A DNA stretch of 64,000 nt from an uncultured Succinivibrio sp. (GTDB lineage Bacteria; Pseudomonadota; Gammaproteobacteria; Enterobacterales; Succinivibrionaceae): assembly GCA_934218695.1 (NCBI GenBank), contig CAKQDA010000005.1:41445-105444 (forward strand), read 5' to 3'. Both the position numbers and the translations under genes were made by a program. Position 1 is the first letter of the stretch. Every line of letters begins with the position of its first letter. Of this stretch, positions 27,345 to 35,841 are shown piece by piece. The notes beneath the pieces were generated by a model that saw only the letters and a list, made by a program, of their open reading frames with translations, had not been told where the DNA came from and made no database searches.

Positions 27345-28292
27345 CTAAATCAGATTTGATGCTTTTAATACTTCCTTTATGCATTCTGAGCTCTTGAATA
27401 AAAGCTCTAGTTCATCGTCAGGAAGAGGAAGAGCCAGTCTCTTCTCCACACCATCTTTACCCACAACTGAAGGTAATGATAAAGCTACATCAGTAAGGCC
27501 ATACTCACCAGTTAATGGGACTGATACTGGTAGTACAGCTTTTTCATCAAAGAACACTGCCTGAGCCAGACGAATAGCACCTGAGGCAATACCTGTGTTG
27601 GTCCAGCCTTTGGCATCCATTACCTCATAAGCAGTCTTTACCACCTGCTTGTGGATTAGAGCACGGTCTAACTTAACATCTTTAAAGTAATTATGAAGAT
27701 CATTCAAACGTATACCACCAATGGATACTGTACTCCATGCAGGGAAGGCAGAGTTGCCGTGTTCTCCCAGCATATAGCCCTGAATATCCTGAGGATTAAC
27801 ATTGAAATGGCGGGACAGAATGTATTTGAATCTTAATGTTTCCAGAGTAGTACCTGTACCAAACAGTCTGCCATGTTTCCATCCGAATTTTGTGGCTGCA
27901 AGATAGGTTGTAACATCCAACGGATTGGTGATCATGATGAAGATGGCGTCAGTATTATACTTTACAACCTCTGTCATAATTTGAGTGATGTTCTTTACAT
28001 TCTCCTGAGCTAATTTTAAACGCTCATACTGTCCTGGGAGAATACTAGGACCGGCATCACAGATAATGACATCTGCATCCTTGACAGAGTCAAATCCGCC
28101 TGAGTAAACCTTAATATTGCGGTTAATTGAAGATGAAATAGAATGACAGATATCTAATGCTTCACCATAGGCAACATTCTCTTTAATATCTATACACGCA
28201 ATTTCAGCTGCGATATTTGATGCAACAGCTTTTGTCAGTACTTCTGAACCCACATGGCCTAATCCGATAATAGCCAGTTTATGAATTTTCAT
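27345..28292 (-). CDS. L-lactate / 2-hydroxyacid dehydrogenase family protein
   Basis: A 315-residue NAD-dependent dehydrogenase of the LDH/MDH superfamily: Rossmann loop GLGHVG (10-15), ITNPLDVTTY and catalytic His178 in GEHGNSAFPAWSTV. The last segment resembles L-2-hydroxyisocaproate dehydrogenases (GEHGNSQF-AWSTV). Substrate-loop residues are atypical: the position that is Gln in LDH and Arg in MDH appears to be Ile84 in AGPSILPGQYER, the loop is one residue longer, and the aspartate paired with the catalytic histidine is Glu151 in LETLRF. Substrate is therefore open (lactate, malate or a branched 2-hydroxyacid). The position next to gltA does not decide it. The start is ATG. Confidence 0.8.
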   Translation of the reverse strand: MKIHKLAIIGLGHVGSEVLTKAVASNIAAEIACIDIKENVAYGEALDICHSISSSINRNIKVYSGGFDSVKDADVIICDAGPSILPGQYERLKLAQENVKNITQIMTEVVKYNTDAIFIMITNPLDVTTYLAATKFGWKHGRLFGTGTTLETLRFKYILSRHFNVNPQDIQGYMLGEHGNSAFPAWSTVSIGGIRLNDLHNYFKDVKLDRALIHKQVVKTAYEVMDAKGWTNTGIASGAIRLAQAVFFDEKAVLPVSVPLTGEYGLTDVALSLPSVVGKDGVEKRLALPLPDDELELLFKSSECIKEVLKASNLI

Positions 28293-28404
28293 AAAAGATC
28301 CTTATTGTTGGGAAATCATTGGTAATATTATTTTTTATAAGGATAAAGATACTACAAGGAAAGGAGAGGTCAAATAAAATATTTGTTTGAATAAAAAGAG
28401 AGCA

Positions 28405-28441
28405 AAAACAAAAATCCCAGAGCTCTTTGAGTTCTGGGATC
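28405..28441 (-). terminator. Terminator of the thrS-infC-rpmI-rplT operon
   Basis: Read on the minus strand, ATCCCAGA and TCTGGGAT pair around an 11-base loop and are followed by TTTTTG, about 20 bases after the rplT stop. Confidence 0.85.
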
Positions 28442-28462
28442 TAAGTTTAAAACGCTAAAATA

Positions 28463-28822
28463 TTAAGCGTTTAAAGCAGCCTTTGCCTGATCAGCAATAG
28501 CCTGGAAAGCAACTTTATCATTGATTGCAAGATCAGATAAAACCTTACGATCGATAACAATGTTTGCCTTCTTTAAGCCATTGATTAACTGGCTGTAGCT
28601 CAAATCATGCTGACGTGCTGCTGCATTGATACGAACAATCCATAAAGCACGGAACTGACGCTTCTTCTGACGACGATCACGATATGCGTACTGACCAGCC
28701 TTTGTTACAGCCTGAACAGCAGTACGGAATGTACGTGAACGAGCACCATAGTAGCCCTTAGCTGCCTTTAAAACCTTCTTGTGACGAGCATGTGCGGTAA
28801 CACCACGTTTAACTCTTGCCAT
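28463..28822 (-). CDS. rplT: 50S ribosomal protein L20
   Basis: L20 is an early-assembly 23S rRNA-binding protein; in E. coli it also represses the rpmI-rplT messenger. The 119-residue basic protein shows [47 protein letters not shown] and LNRKVL-like LSDLAIND segments of the family. The start is ATG, 19 bases after rpmI. It is the last gene before the terminator at 28405-28441. Confidence 0.97.
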   Translation of the reverse strand: MARVKRGVTAHARHKKVLKAAKGYYGARSRTFRTAVQAVTKAGQYAYRDRRQKKRQFRALWIVRINAAARQHDLSYSQLINGLKKANIVIDRKVLSDLAINDKVAFQAIADQAKAALNA

Positions 28823-28841
28823 TTGTCATATCCTCCACAAA

Positions 28842-29054
28842 CTATGCGTAAGGTAACATACGTGCTACTGCGCGTAAGTTGCACTGCTTAACAGAAACCA
28901 TGCTACGCAGCTGACGCTTGCGCTTGCTTGACTTCTTTGTCAGGATGTGACGTAGGTTCTGGTGACGGCACTTGAAGCTGCCACTACCAGTTTTCTTGAA
29001 ACGCTTTGCTGCGCCTCTATCGGTCTTCATTTTGACCTTGACTTTACCAGCCAT
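28842..29054 (-). CDS. rpmI: 50S ribosomal protein L35
   Basis: A 70-residue basic protein with the L35 core [34 protein letters not shown] and the C-terminal LPYA. It is about five residues longer at the N-terminus than E. coli L35 (65 residues). It starts at ATG between infC and rplT, the universal order. Confidence 0.96.
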   Translation of the reverse strand: MAGKVKVKMKTDRGAAKRFKKTGSGSFKCRHQNLRHILTKKSSKRKRQLRSMVSVKQCNLRAVARMLPYA

Positions 29055-29130
29055 TTTATATACTCCGCATTATTAGCAGTTAAACACGATACAGGAGCTT
29101 TAGTTGACTAAAGACTTTAAAACCCTGTAA

Positions 29131-29673
29131 CTATTTCTTTTTAGGAGCCAGCACCATTGTTGCCTGTCTACCCTCAACACGGGAGGCAGACTCAACTGAT
29201 GCGATTCCCTTCTCAACGCATAGATCATTCTCTACACGCTTCAGGACATCTAAACCTAAAGACTGATGAGCCATTTCGCGTCCGCGATAGCGCAGTGTAA
29301 CTTTAGCTTTGTTGCCCTCTTCTAAGAAACGGATTAGGTTGCGTAGTTTAACCTGATAGTCCGCTTCATCTGTACCAGGACGGAATTTGATTTCCTTAAC
29401 CTGAACAACTTTCTGCTTCTTGCTCTTCTGATCTTTACTCTTCTGATAAAGATACTTGCCATACTCGATGAGTTTGCATACAGGAGGCTCTGCATTTGGA
29501 CTGATCTCAACGAGATCCACGCCCTGTTCTTTAGCCATACGTAATGCATCGACTGTTGGCATTACACCAACAAGTTCATTGTCAGCATCTAACACACGTA
29601 CTTCACGACATCTGATGTCATTGTTAATCCGGTTCTTTTGTAAAGTTTTACCGGTTTTTCTGTTGTTGTTTAT
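29131..29673 (-). CDS. infC: Translation initiation factor IF-3 with apparent AUA start
   Basis: IF-3 binds the 30S subunit, prevents premature 50S joining and checks the start codon. The core [56 protein letters not shown] and MVLAPKKK is clear. No ATG, GTG or TTG fits the ribosome binding site. AGGAG at 29682-29686 (minus) lies eight bases before an in-frame ATA at 29671-29673, which gives exactly 180 residues, the E. coli length. The TTG at 29691 would place the start codon before the Shine-Dalgarno sequence. In E. coli the start is the rare AUU, the basis of IF-3 autoregulation; AUA would work the same way. thrS ends 43 bases upstream. Confidence 0.93.
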   Translation of the reverse strand: MNNNRKTGKTLQKNRINNDIRCREVRVLDADNELVGVMPTVDALRMAKEQGVDLVEISPNAEPPVCKLIEYGKYLYQKSKDQKSKKQKVVQVKEIKFRPGTDEADYQVKLRNLIRFLEEGNKAKVTLRYRGREMAHQSLGLDVLKRVENDLCVEKGIASVESASRVEGRQATMVLAPKKK

Positions 29674-29686
29674 AGCAAGTACTCCT
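29671..29686 (-). promoter_or_regulatory. infC Shine-Dalgarno and AUA start codon
   Basis: On the minus strand AGGAG (29686-29682) is followed by the eight-base spacer TACTTGCT and then ATA (29673-29671). This layout decides the infC start and suggests control by IF-3 itself through start-codon discrimination. Confidence 0.75.
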
Positions 29687-29716
29687 AACAAGATTTAACC
29701 AAAAGATTAAGAAACG

Positions 29717-31699
29717 TTAATCTTTATTATTTTTTGCTTCAGCTTCCTGTCTTGATTTCTCAATCTCAACATCGGCGTCAGGCATATTTTTGCGCTGTAT
29801 GATATCTGATTTTACAAGTTTAATCAAGTCTTCTACAGTCATTGTACCCAAATCTGCACCTTTTCTGGTACGAACGGCTACTTTACCCTGCTCAGCCTCT
29901 CTTGCACCACATACAACCAGATATGGAACATGCATTAAAGTATGCTCGCGGATCTTGAAACCAATCTTGTCATTGCGCAGATCGGTCTTGGCACGAATAC
30001 CTTCAGCATCAAGTTTTTCAAAAACCTGCTTTGCGTAATCGCACTGATCATCAGTAATGTTCATTACAGCTACCTGACATGGAGACAACCATGTAGGGAA
30101 TGAGCCTGCGTACTCTTCTGTTAGAATACCGATGAAGCGCTCTAATGAACCTAGCATTGCACGGTGGATCATAACAGGAACGTGCTCCTGGTTATCTTCA
30201 CCAATGTAGGCTGCACCTAAACGTGCTGGCAGTGAGAAGTCTAGCTGAACAGTACCGCACTGCCAGGCTCTACCTAAAGAGTCATGTAATGTGAACTCAA
30301 TCTTAGGGCCGTAGAATGCACCTTCACCAGGCTGTAACTCAAACTCAAGATTGTTTGCTCTTAAAGCCTCTTTTAAGTCTTCCTCTGCTCTGTCCCAGAT
30401 TTCATCTGAACCGATACGCTTTTCTGGACGTGTTGACAGTTTGATATCAACGTTATGGAAATTAAATACATCATAAACGTCGTAAACCATCTTAATACAG
30501 TCTGAAACTACATCCAGGATCTGGCTGTCTGTACAGAAAATATGAGCATCATCCTGCTCAAAACCTCTAACTCTTAACAGTCCGTGCAGTGAGCCAGATG
30601 GTTCGTTACGGTGATCCTTACCAAACTCAGCCATTCTGATTGGCAAATCACGATATGAACGGGTGCGAGAATTAAAGATCTGAATTGCACCTGGGCAGTT
30701 CATAGGCTTAATTGCGTAATCCCTATTCTCTGACTTGGTGGTAAACATGTTTTCTGCATATTTATCCCAGTGACCAGATCTTTCCCACAATACTCTATCC
30801 ATGATCTGTGGAGTGTTAACTTCGATGTAGTGATACTTGTGAAGCATCTCTCTCATGAAGTTTTCAACAATGCGGTAAATAGTCCAACCGTCGTTATGCC
30901 AGAAAACTAAACCTGGAGCTTCCTGCTGGAAGTGGAACAGATCCAGTTTCTTGCCTAGGATACGATGGTCACGCTTTGCAGCTTCTTCTCTACGCTTTAA
31001 ATAAGTCTTTAACTCATCTTTTGTTGCAAATGCACAGCCGTAAATACGCTGTAACATCTTATTCTTTGAATCACCACGCCAGTAGGCACCAGCAAAGTGA
31101 GTCAGTTTGAAATACTGACAGAAACCCATGCGAGGAACGTGAGGACCACGGCACATATCAATGTACTCATTGTGGTGATATAAGCCAATTGACTTGTCTG
31201 ACTTATCAATGTTCTCTTCAAGGATCAGCTTCTTGTATGGCTCATTGCGTGACTCAAAGGTGTCATAAGCTTTCTGCCAGTCCACAACTTCCTTTACAAC
31301 CTTATAGTCTGTCTTGGCAAGCTCATGCATTTTCTTGTCAAGAGCTTCTAAATCTTCAGCAGTTAACTTATGATCAATATCTACATCATAGTAAAAACCA
31401 TTATCGATGACAGGGCCAATGGCCATTTGAGTATTTGGCCACAACTGCTTGATCGCATGACCTAATAAATGAGCGCATGAATGACGGATGATCTCAATAC
31501 CCTCTTTATCCTTTGGGGTAATAATTGAAACTTCCGCATCGTGTTCGATTAAATCACATGCATCATGCAACTGACCATCAACTTTACCTGCTACACAGTT
31601 ACGTGCTAAACCAGAACCGATAGCTGAAGCTAAATCATAAATTGAAATTGGCTTATCAAACTCTTTGATATCGCCGTTTGGAAGTGTAATTTTTGGCAT
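29717..31699 (-). CDS. thrS: Threonyl-tRNA synthetase
   Basis: ThrS charges tRNA-Thr and edits mischarged serine. The 660-residue protein has the N-terminal TGS domain, the editing domain ([16 protein letters not shown] and the [20 protein letters not shown] end), the class II core with [30 protein letters not shown] (motif 2) and [15 protein letters not shown] (motif 3), and the C-terminal anticodon domain with [13 protein letters not shown]. The start is ATG with GAGG eight bases upstream. It heads thrS-infC-rpmI-rplT. The leader carries an anticodon-like hairpin (31711-31727) that could mediate autoregulation, as in E. coli. Confidence 0.97.
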   Translation of the reverse strand: MPKITLPNGDIKEFDKPISIYDLASAIGSGLARNCVAGKVDGQLHDACDLIEHDAEVSIITPKDKEGIEIIRHSCAHLLGHAIKQLWPNTQMAIGPVIDNGFYYDVDIDHKLTAEDLEALDKKMHELAKTDYKVVKEVVDWQKAYDTFESRNEPYKKLILEENIDKSDKSIGLYHHNEYIDMCRGPHVPRMGFCQYFKLTHFAGAYWRGDSKNKMLQRIYGCAFATKDELKTYLKRREEAAKRDHRILGKKLDLFHFQQEAPGLVFWHNDGWTIYRIVENFMREMLHKYHYIEVNTPQIMDRVLWERSGHWDKYAENMFTTKSENRDYAIKPMNCPGAIQIFNSRTRSYRDLPIRMAEFGKDHRNEPSGSLHGLLRVRGFEQDDAHIFCTDSQILDVVSDCIKMVYDVYDVFNFHNVDIKLSTRPEKRIGSDEIWDRAEEDLKEALRANNLEFELQPGEGAFYGPKIEFTLHDSLGRAWQCGTVQLDFSLPARLGAAYIGEDNQEHVPVMIHRAMLGSLERFIGILTEEYAGSFPTWLSPCQVAVMNITDDQCDYAKQVFEKLDAEGIRAKTDLRNDKIGFKIREHTLMHVPYLVVCGAREAEQGKVAVRTRKGADLGTMTVEDLIKLVKSDIIQRKNMPDADVEIEKSRQEAEAKNNKD

Positions 31700-31710
31700 T
31701 TTCTAACCTC

Positions 31711-31727
31711 GATGCATACCTTGCATC
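31711..31727 (-). promoter_or_regulatory. Candidate thrS operator: tRNA-Thr anticodon-arm mimic
   Basis: On the minus strand a five-base-pair stem GATGC/GCATC closes a seven-base loop AAGGUAU. The loop has tRNA anticodon-loop geometry with GGU, a threonine anticodon, in positions 34-36. It ends directly before the thrS Shine-Dalgarno GAGG, with GGU at -21 to -19. E. coli ThrRS represses its messenger by binding such a mimic next to the ribosome site. Confidence 0.55.
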
Positions 31728-31970
31728 TCAAGGCTCCATAATAAAAATTGAAGTTACTGTCCCCTGTATCTATCCTTGCACTACTCGACAAGGCCTTGCA
31801 CAGAGCAACATCATACAAACCTCAAGCATAACATAAGAAAACTCTTTTTCTCATGCTCTAAAATTGCCTGAATTGTTTGTAAACAGGTTGGATTATACTC
31901 TCTTTAAGAAAATGTGCACAATGTTTAAATTTTGTAAAAAAAATATCGCAACTACATTAAATATTGAGTA
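31728..31970. other. thrS upstream leader and tRNA-Val upstream region
   Basis: This part of the 314-base gap between thrS and tRNA-Val has no gene. On the minus strand it would form the thrS leader. The 7-mer TGCAAGG recurs there twice in addition to the copy inside the operator hairpin, and CCTTG/CAAGG can pair, so further leader structure is possible. Confidence 0.4.
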
Positions 31971-31998
31971 TTGCAAAAATGAATTATCTTGATATAAT
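31971..31998 (+). promoter_or_regulatory. Promoter of tRNA-Val
   Basis: TTGCAA (31971-31976), a 16-base spacer and the consensus TATAAT (31993-31998) lie just before the mature 5' end of the tRNA. Confidence 0.75.
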
Positions 31999-32013
31999 GT
32001 GCGAGTTTTCTGA

Positions 32014-32091
32014 GCGCCCTTAGCTCAGCTTGGTTAGAGCATCACCTTGACATGGTGGGGGTCGGTGGTTCGAGTCCACTAGGGCGCACCA
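32014..32091 (+). tRNA. tRNA-Val (anticodon GAC)
   Basis: All four arms are visible: acceptor GCGCCCT/AGGGCGC, D-arm with GCTC...GAGC, anticodon loop TTGACAT with GAC for valine, and T-arm with GGTTCGAGTCC. CCA is encoded (32089-32091). It closely matches E. coli tRNA-Val(GAC), with one extra base in the D-loop. It stands alone. Confidence 0.97.
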
Positions 32092-32556
32092 GAGATAAGC
32101 AGTTCAAAACTTTTTTTTCTGTACAAATCATTATATAAAAACCCTCTCTTTTGTATTGTATATAATACAAAAACCGTTATCGTTTCAAAAAGCACGTTCC
32201 AAATTACTTAATCTAAATTCAGATCCTTTGTTTATGCCTACCGTGCATTTTATAATGCAAACAAAATACGGATCAGATTTTTATGATTTGCGTAACAAAT
32301 TTCACTTGAGTTTCAGTATGTTTTTATTAAAAATCGACTATGTCATTTATACTTATTACATCAATAACAATTACTAATAACAATTTTTAATCTAAAAATT
32401 ACTTAGCACAAGTAAGAAAACAGATTAAATAAAAGTAAAGTTCTGACGATATACAAACAAACGATATGGCGTACTTTTATGAAAAATGAACTGGTGCAAC
32501 TGAGCTGATGCAAACATAACATCTAGCCTTTTACACACTTTCAGGACAACGCAATT
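32092..32556. other. Upstream region of the sugar-binding protein gene
   Basis: This 465-base AT-rich gap has no credible gene. It holds GTTATCGTT at 32176, a 9-mer shared with the palindrome before the LacI-type gene, and two ACGATAT copies (32446 and 32461, 15 bases apart). These may be regulator sites for the downstream gene. Confidence 0.4.
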
Positions 32557-33600
32557 ATGAAAATATTTAATTCACTTTTAAAAACAAAGGCATTATTAAC
32601 AGCTGTCATCTCGGGACTGTTGCTTACGTCTGGTGTTGCCAACGCATTTACAGTAGGAATCGCTTTTCCTACACAAGATGACTCTCGCTGGTATACAGAG
32701 GGTTTTATGCTTAACGATAAGCTAAAAGCATCTGGTTTTGATACAGAGTTGTTTTTTGCAGGTGATCTTGATAATGCTCTGCAATTGAAACAGATAACAA
32801 GACTGATTAACAAAAATGTCGATGTACTTGTAATAGCATCTATTGACGGATTTTCACTTGGCGAAACTTTAAAGCCCGCTCAGGATAAAAAAATTCCAAT
32901 CATCAGTTATGACAGACTAATCATGAATACCGATGCGCCCACCTACTATGCATCAGTTGACAGTATAAAGGTTGGTGAGATGCAGGGAAAGTATATTATA
33001 GATAAGATTCAGCCTGGTGCAGGAGCCACAAAACAGATTGAAATTTTCACAGGATCTCCTGATGACAATAACGCAAGAATTTTCTTCGAAGGAGCAATGA
33101 AGAGTCTTGGTGGTTTTATTGATTTAGGCTATATCACAGTAAAATCAGGTCAGGTTACACATAAGGATACCAGCATTCAGGACTGGAGTTCAGATGTTGC
33201 CAATAAGAGAATGAATGATCTCATTGATAAAGTGGGGTACGGACCTAGTGGTGAACGTTTAGATGCAATTCTGTGTCCTAGCGATGCTGTTGCTGAAGGC
33301 ATTATCTTTGCCTTAAAAAAGAGAGGATATACAGCTGCTAATATGCCTGTAATTACTGGATGCGATTCAACTCAATCTGCGTTAGATCACATCAAAAAAG
33401 GTGAAATGAGCATGACAATATACAAGTCAAATACACTTTGCGACACAGTAGTTCAGATGGTAAAAGACATAAGTCAGGGAAAACCAGTTGACGTAACTGA
33501 TAATTATACTTATGACAACGGAGTTAAGATCATGGATTCAGTTCTGTGTGATCCAGAACTTGTTGATAAAAGTAACGTTGACACTGTACAAACTAAATAA
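32557..33600 (+). CDS. Periplasmic sugar-binding protein (ChvE/XylF-like), orphan
   Basis: A 347-residue secreted protein with a Sec signal peptide (basic start, hydrophobic core, cleavage after ANA near residue 30) and a periplasmic binding protein fold of the sugar cluster. VGIAFPTQDDSRWYTEG, LVIASIDG, IISYDRLI, EIFTGSPDDNNA and TYDNGVKI resemble ChvE and XylF, so an aldose such as xylose, arabinose, glucose or galactose is likely. No ABC ATPase or permease gene follows: a terminator comes within 60 bases and then 0.7 kb without a gene. It must share a transporter encoded elsewhere or act as a sensor. A weak AGGA precedes the ATG. Confidence 0.88.
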   Translation: MKIFNSLLKTKALLTAVISGLLLTSGVANAFTVGIAFPTQDDSRWYTEGFMLNDKLKASGFDTELFFAGDLDNALQLKQITRLINKNVDVLVIASIDGFSLGETLKPAQDKKIPIISYDRLIMNTDAPTYYASVDSIKVGEMQGKYIIDKIQPGAGATKQIEIFTGSPDDNNARIFFEGAMKSLGGFIDLGYITVKSGQVTHKDTSIQDWSSDVANKRMNDLIDKVGYGPSGERLDAILCPSDAVAEGIIFALKKRGYTAANMPVITGCDSTQSALDHIKKGEMSMTIYKSNTLCDTVVQMVKDISQGKPVDVTDNYTYDNGVKIMDSVLCDPELVDKSNVDTVQTK

Positions 33601-33653
33601 CAGTTATGCTGACAGCTAAAATTCTGTCAACTAATTATCACTCTATACTGAAT

Positions 33654-33690
33654 AGGCTCAATCAAATTACATTTTGATTGGGCCTTTTTG
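33654..33690 (+). terminator. Terminator of the sugar-binding protein gene
   Basis: GGCTCAATCAAA and TTTGATTGGGCC pair with one G-T pair around a six-base loop and run into TTTTTG. Confidence 0.85.
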
Positions 33691-34365
33691 ATAGAAGTAT
33701 TTTAACAGAAATGAAAACTAAAAAAATTTACAGAAAGTCTGTATATTATAAGTTTTTTCAATTACAGCATATTTTCTTCGTCAAGTCGAAATACTGTCAG
33801 TTCATATAAATTAATCATAACTGTTTCAGTTTTAACTAGGTCAAAACTACATTCGCTTCATGTGATCAAAAAAATTAGAGCTTAAACTTTCTGAGCATTA
33901 TCAGAAATTCATATTTAGAATTTGCCTGTAATAATGTGAACTAAAACAAATTATTTTGGCAGTTCAGTGCTTATTTTAAATAATATTTTGTCTTACTGAC
34001 AGAAATTTAAATTTTTACAAAAAGTATATTGATGAGGATCACGGTATTATTTTTAAGAAATGAATAAACTTATTCAAAGTGATGATTGATGTATGCAAAA
34101 GCAAATACATAATTATGGGATGTAAAATTATCACTTCATATAAATATACCTTTATTGACTCTTTATGGTGAAATGCTGTAAAGAGTCTTTTCTGTGTCTC
34201 ATTTATTTAAGATTATCTTTTTCTCTTTTCTAAGTAGTTTGTCTGTATATTGCTGAATTTATCTTTTTTTCTTTCTGTATGTTTTGCAATTTAAGCCCCA
34301 TAAAATAAAGTTGAGATTTCTTTATTGGATCACCTAAAACGTAAGATAAAAAACTTTAATGTGAA
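33691..34365. other. Gene-free AT-rich region before manA stop, with an orphan terminator
   Basis: No reading frame with a plausible start, ribosome site and family motif was found in these 675 bases. The only structured element is the terminator-like hairpin at 34157-34193. A weak promoter-like TTGATG, 16 bases, CATAAT (34086-34113) lies before it, so a short RNA of about 70 bases is possible. Confidence 0.45.
34157..34193 (+). terminator. Orphan terminator-like hairpin
   Basis: GACTCTTTA and TAAAGAGTC pair perfectly around a 13-base loop and are followed by TTTTC. No plus-strand gene ends nearby. Confidence 0.6.
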
Positions 34366-35547
34366 TTACAGAGCCGAGCTTGCCTTATACAGAACAACAT
34401 TGTTTACTGCTTCAATAGTACAGTTTTCGCCTGCTTTTTGTAAAAGAGCCTCGCCTTTGCCGTAGTAACGATGATTCTCATCAATTCTGAACTCACCACT
34501 TACAGACAACCAGATACATGCACTCTTATCCTTTGGCACAGAGAATTTCTGATTTGGCTTTAGTATGTACTTAGTTAATCTGAAATCTTTAACAGGAACG
34601 TTATACTCTTCACCTCCATCAGCTGTTTTTGCTGCAATCAAGGTCTTTGGAGTAATTTCTTCAAATTTAACAATTTTCAGAAGTTCTTTAACATCAACCA
34701 GTTTCGATGTTAAACCACCACGAATTACGTTATCTGAATTTGCCATCAGCTCGATATTCTGACCCTCAAGATAAGCGTGAGGAATACCTGCCCCCTGGAA
34801 TACTACGTCACCTTCTTTTACATACATTAGATTCATAATTAGGATCATGATCAAACCTGCATCGAGATCCTGACCACACTCACGGGCACGTATTCCTGAT
34901 CTAACAAGCCAGAATAAAGGATCTTTTCTGGAAATCTTTGATGCCAGATAATCTGCTTTGTTATCATCTACAACCGGAGACAGGATCTTATCTAAAGCAT
35001 CTTTTGACAAACCAAAAATGTAACCTACAAACTTATTTAAGCCTTCAGTCTGGTATTTATTGGCTAATTCTTTAGTAGTGTTAAATCTCTCTAGATTTTT
35101 AACAGCTGTTTCCTTATGGGCAAAGCCGTGCAGAAGGTAGAAATCTGACAAAGCCAGCATCAGCTCAGGTTTATGGTTGTTGTCCTTGTAATTACGTAGA
35201 TTAGCAGGAACATTATCTCTTTCTTCTCTGTCGTAACCTGCTATTGCCTGCTCTAAAGTTGGATGAACCTGAATAGACAATGGTTCACGTACATCTAATA
35301 CCTTTAACAGGTAAGGGAGTCTGTTTTCGTATTCTCTGCAGACATCTTCACCTAATACGCCCTTTGGATCTTCATCAATAAACTCTGATAACTTCTTACC
35401 ATTAGAAAGTGTTGCGGTTCCAGCAGGATGCTCACCTAACCAATACTCTGCACTAGGCTTTTCTTCTGGAACATAATCTAACAACATCGGAATATAGCAG
35501 TATCCGCCCCATGCATAATCTTTAACAACACCTTTTAATTCAATCAT
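34366..35547 (-). CDS. manA: Mannose-6-phosphate isomerase, class I
   Basis: ManA interconverts mannose 6-phosphate and fructose 6-phosphate with a zinc ion, linking mannose use and GDP-mannose synthesis to glycolysis. The 393-residue protein has DYAWGGY, AEYWLGEHPAG, LLKVLDVREPLSIQVHP (zinc histidine), DNNHKPELMLAL, VVFQGAGIPHAYLEGQNIE and SDNVIRGGLTSKLVDV. The start is ATG. It is divergent from the LacI-type regulator gene, which may control it. Confidence 0.95.
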   Translation of the reverse strand: MIELKGVVKDYAWGGYCYIPMLLDYVPEEKPSAEYWLGEHPAGTATLSNGKKLSEFIDEDPKGVLGEDVCREYENRLPYLLKVLDVREPLSIQVHPTLEQAIAGYDREERDNVPANLRNYKDNNHKPELMLALSDFYLLHGFAHKETAVKNLERFNTTKELANKYQTEGLNKFVGYIFGLSKDALDKILSPVVDDNKADYLASKISRKDPLFWLVRSGIRARECGQDLDAGLIMILIMNLMYVKEGDVVFQGAGIPHAYLEGQNIELMANSDNVIRGGLTSKLVDVKELLKIVKFEEITPKTLIAAKTADGGEEYNVPVKDFRLTKYILKPNQKFSVPKDKSACIWLSVSGEFRIDENHRYYGKGEALLQKAGENCTIEAVNNVVLYKASSAL

Positions 35548-35841
35548 ATTGACCTCTATTTATCCGACATGATCAGAAATAATTTCTAAAATGTTTTTCT
35601 GTTTTGAACATTTTACAGCTACTTAAGATCTATAAAAAACTACTACATTGACTTTTACCTAATCTCGATTCAATGTTTTTGAATTCAGAAATTGTTTTGA
35701 AAATACCTTTAGAGCACCTGTGACATAGACTTTAATTCAGGTATCGAGCCACTATCTTTTAATTTTTTGCCAATATTGGTACTAATTGTGTTATCGTTAC
35801 GATTACTTGTAAGTAGCTATAAAACATTTTTTCAAAATATT
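35548..35841. other. Divergent region between manA and the LacI-type gene
   Basis: About 290 AT-rich bases that should hold the manA promoter and the regulator promoter. The main visible element is the palindrome at 35793-35803. Confidence 0.45.
35793..35803. promoter_or_regulatory. Candidate LacI-family operator
   Basis: ATCGT-T-ACGAT is a perfect 11-base palindrome, 38 bases before the ATG of the LacI-type gene. Its left half within GTTATCGTT recurs upstream of the sugar-binding protein gene. This would suit autoregulation and joint control. Confidence 0.4.

Noticed and set aside
32156-32377. 73-codon open frame upstream of the sugar-binding protein gene
   Set aside because: There is no ribosome site, no recognisable motif, and it lies in AT-rich promoter DNA.
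35767-35841. Upstream extension of the LacI-type gene from TTG 35767
   Set aside because: LacI proteins begin almost directly with the helix-turn-helix, which fits ATG 35842.
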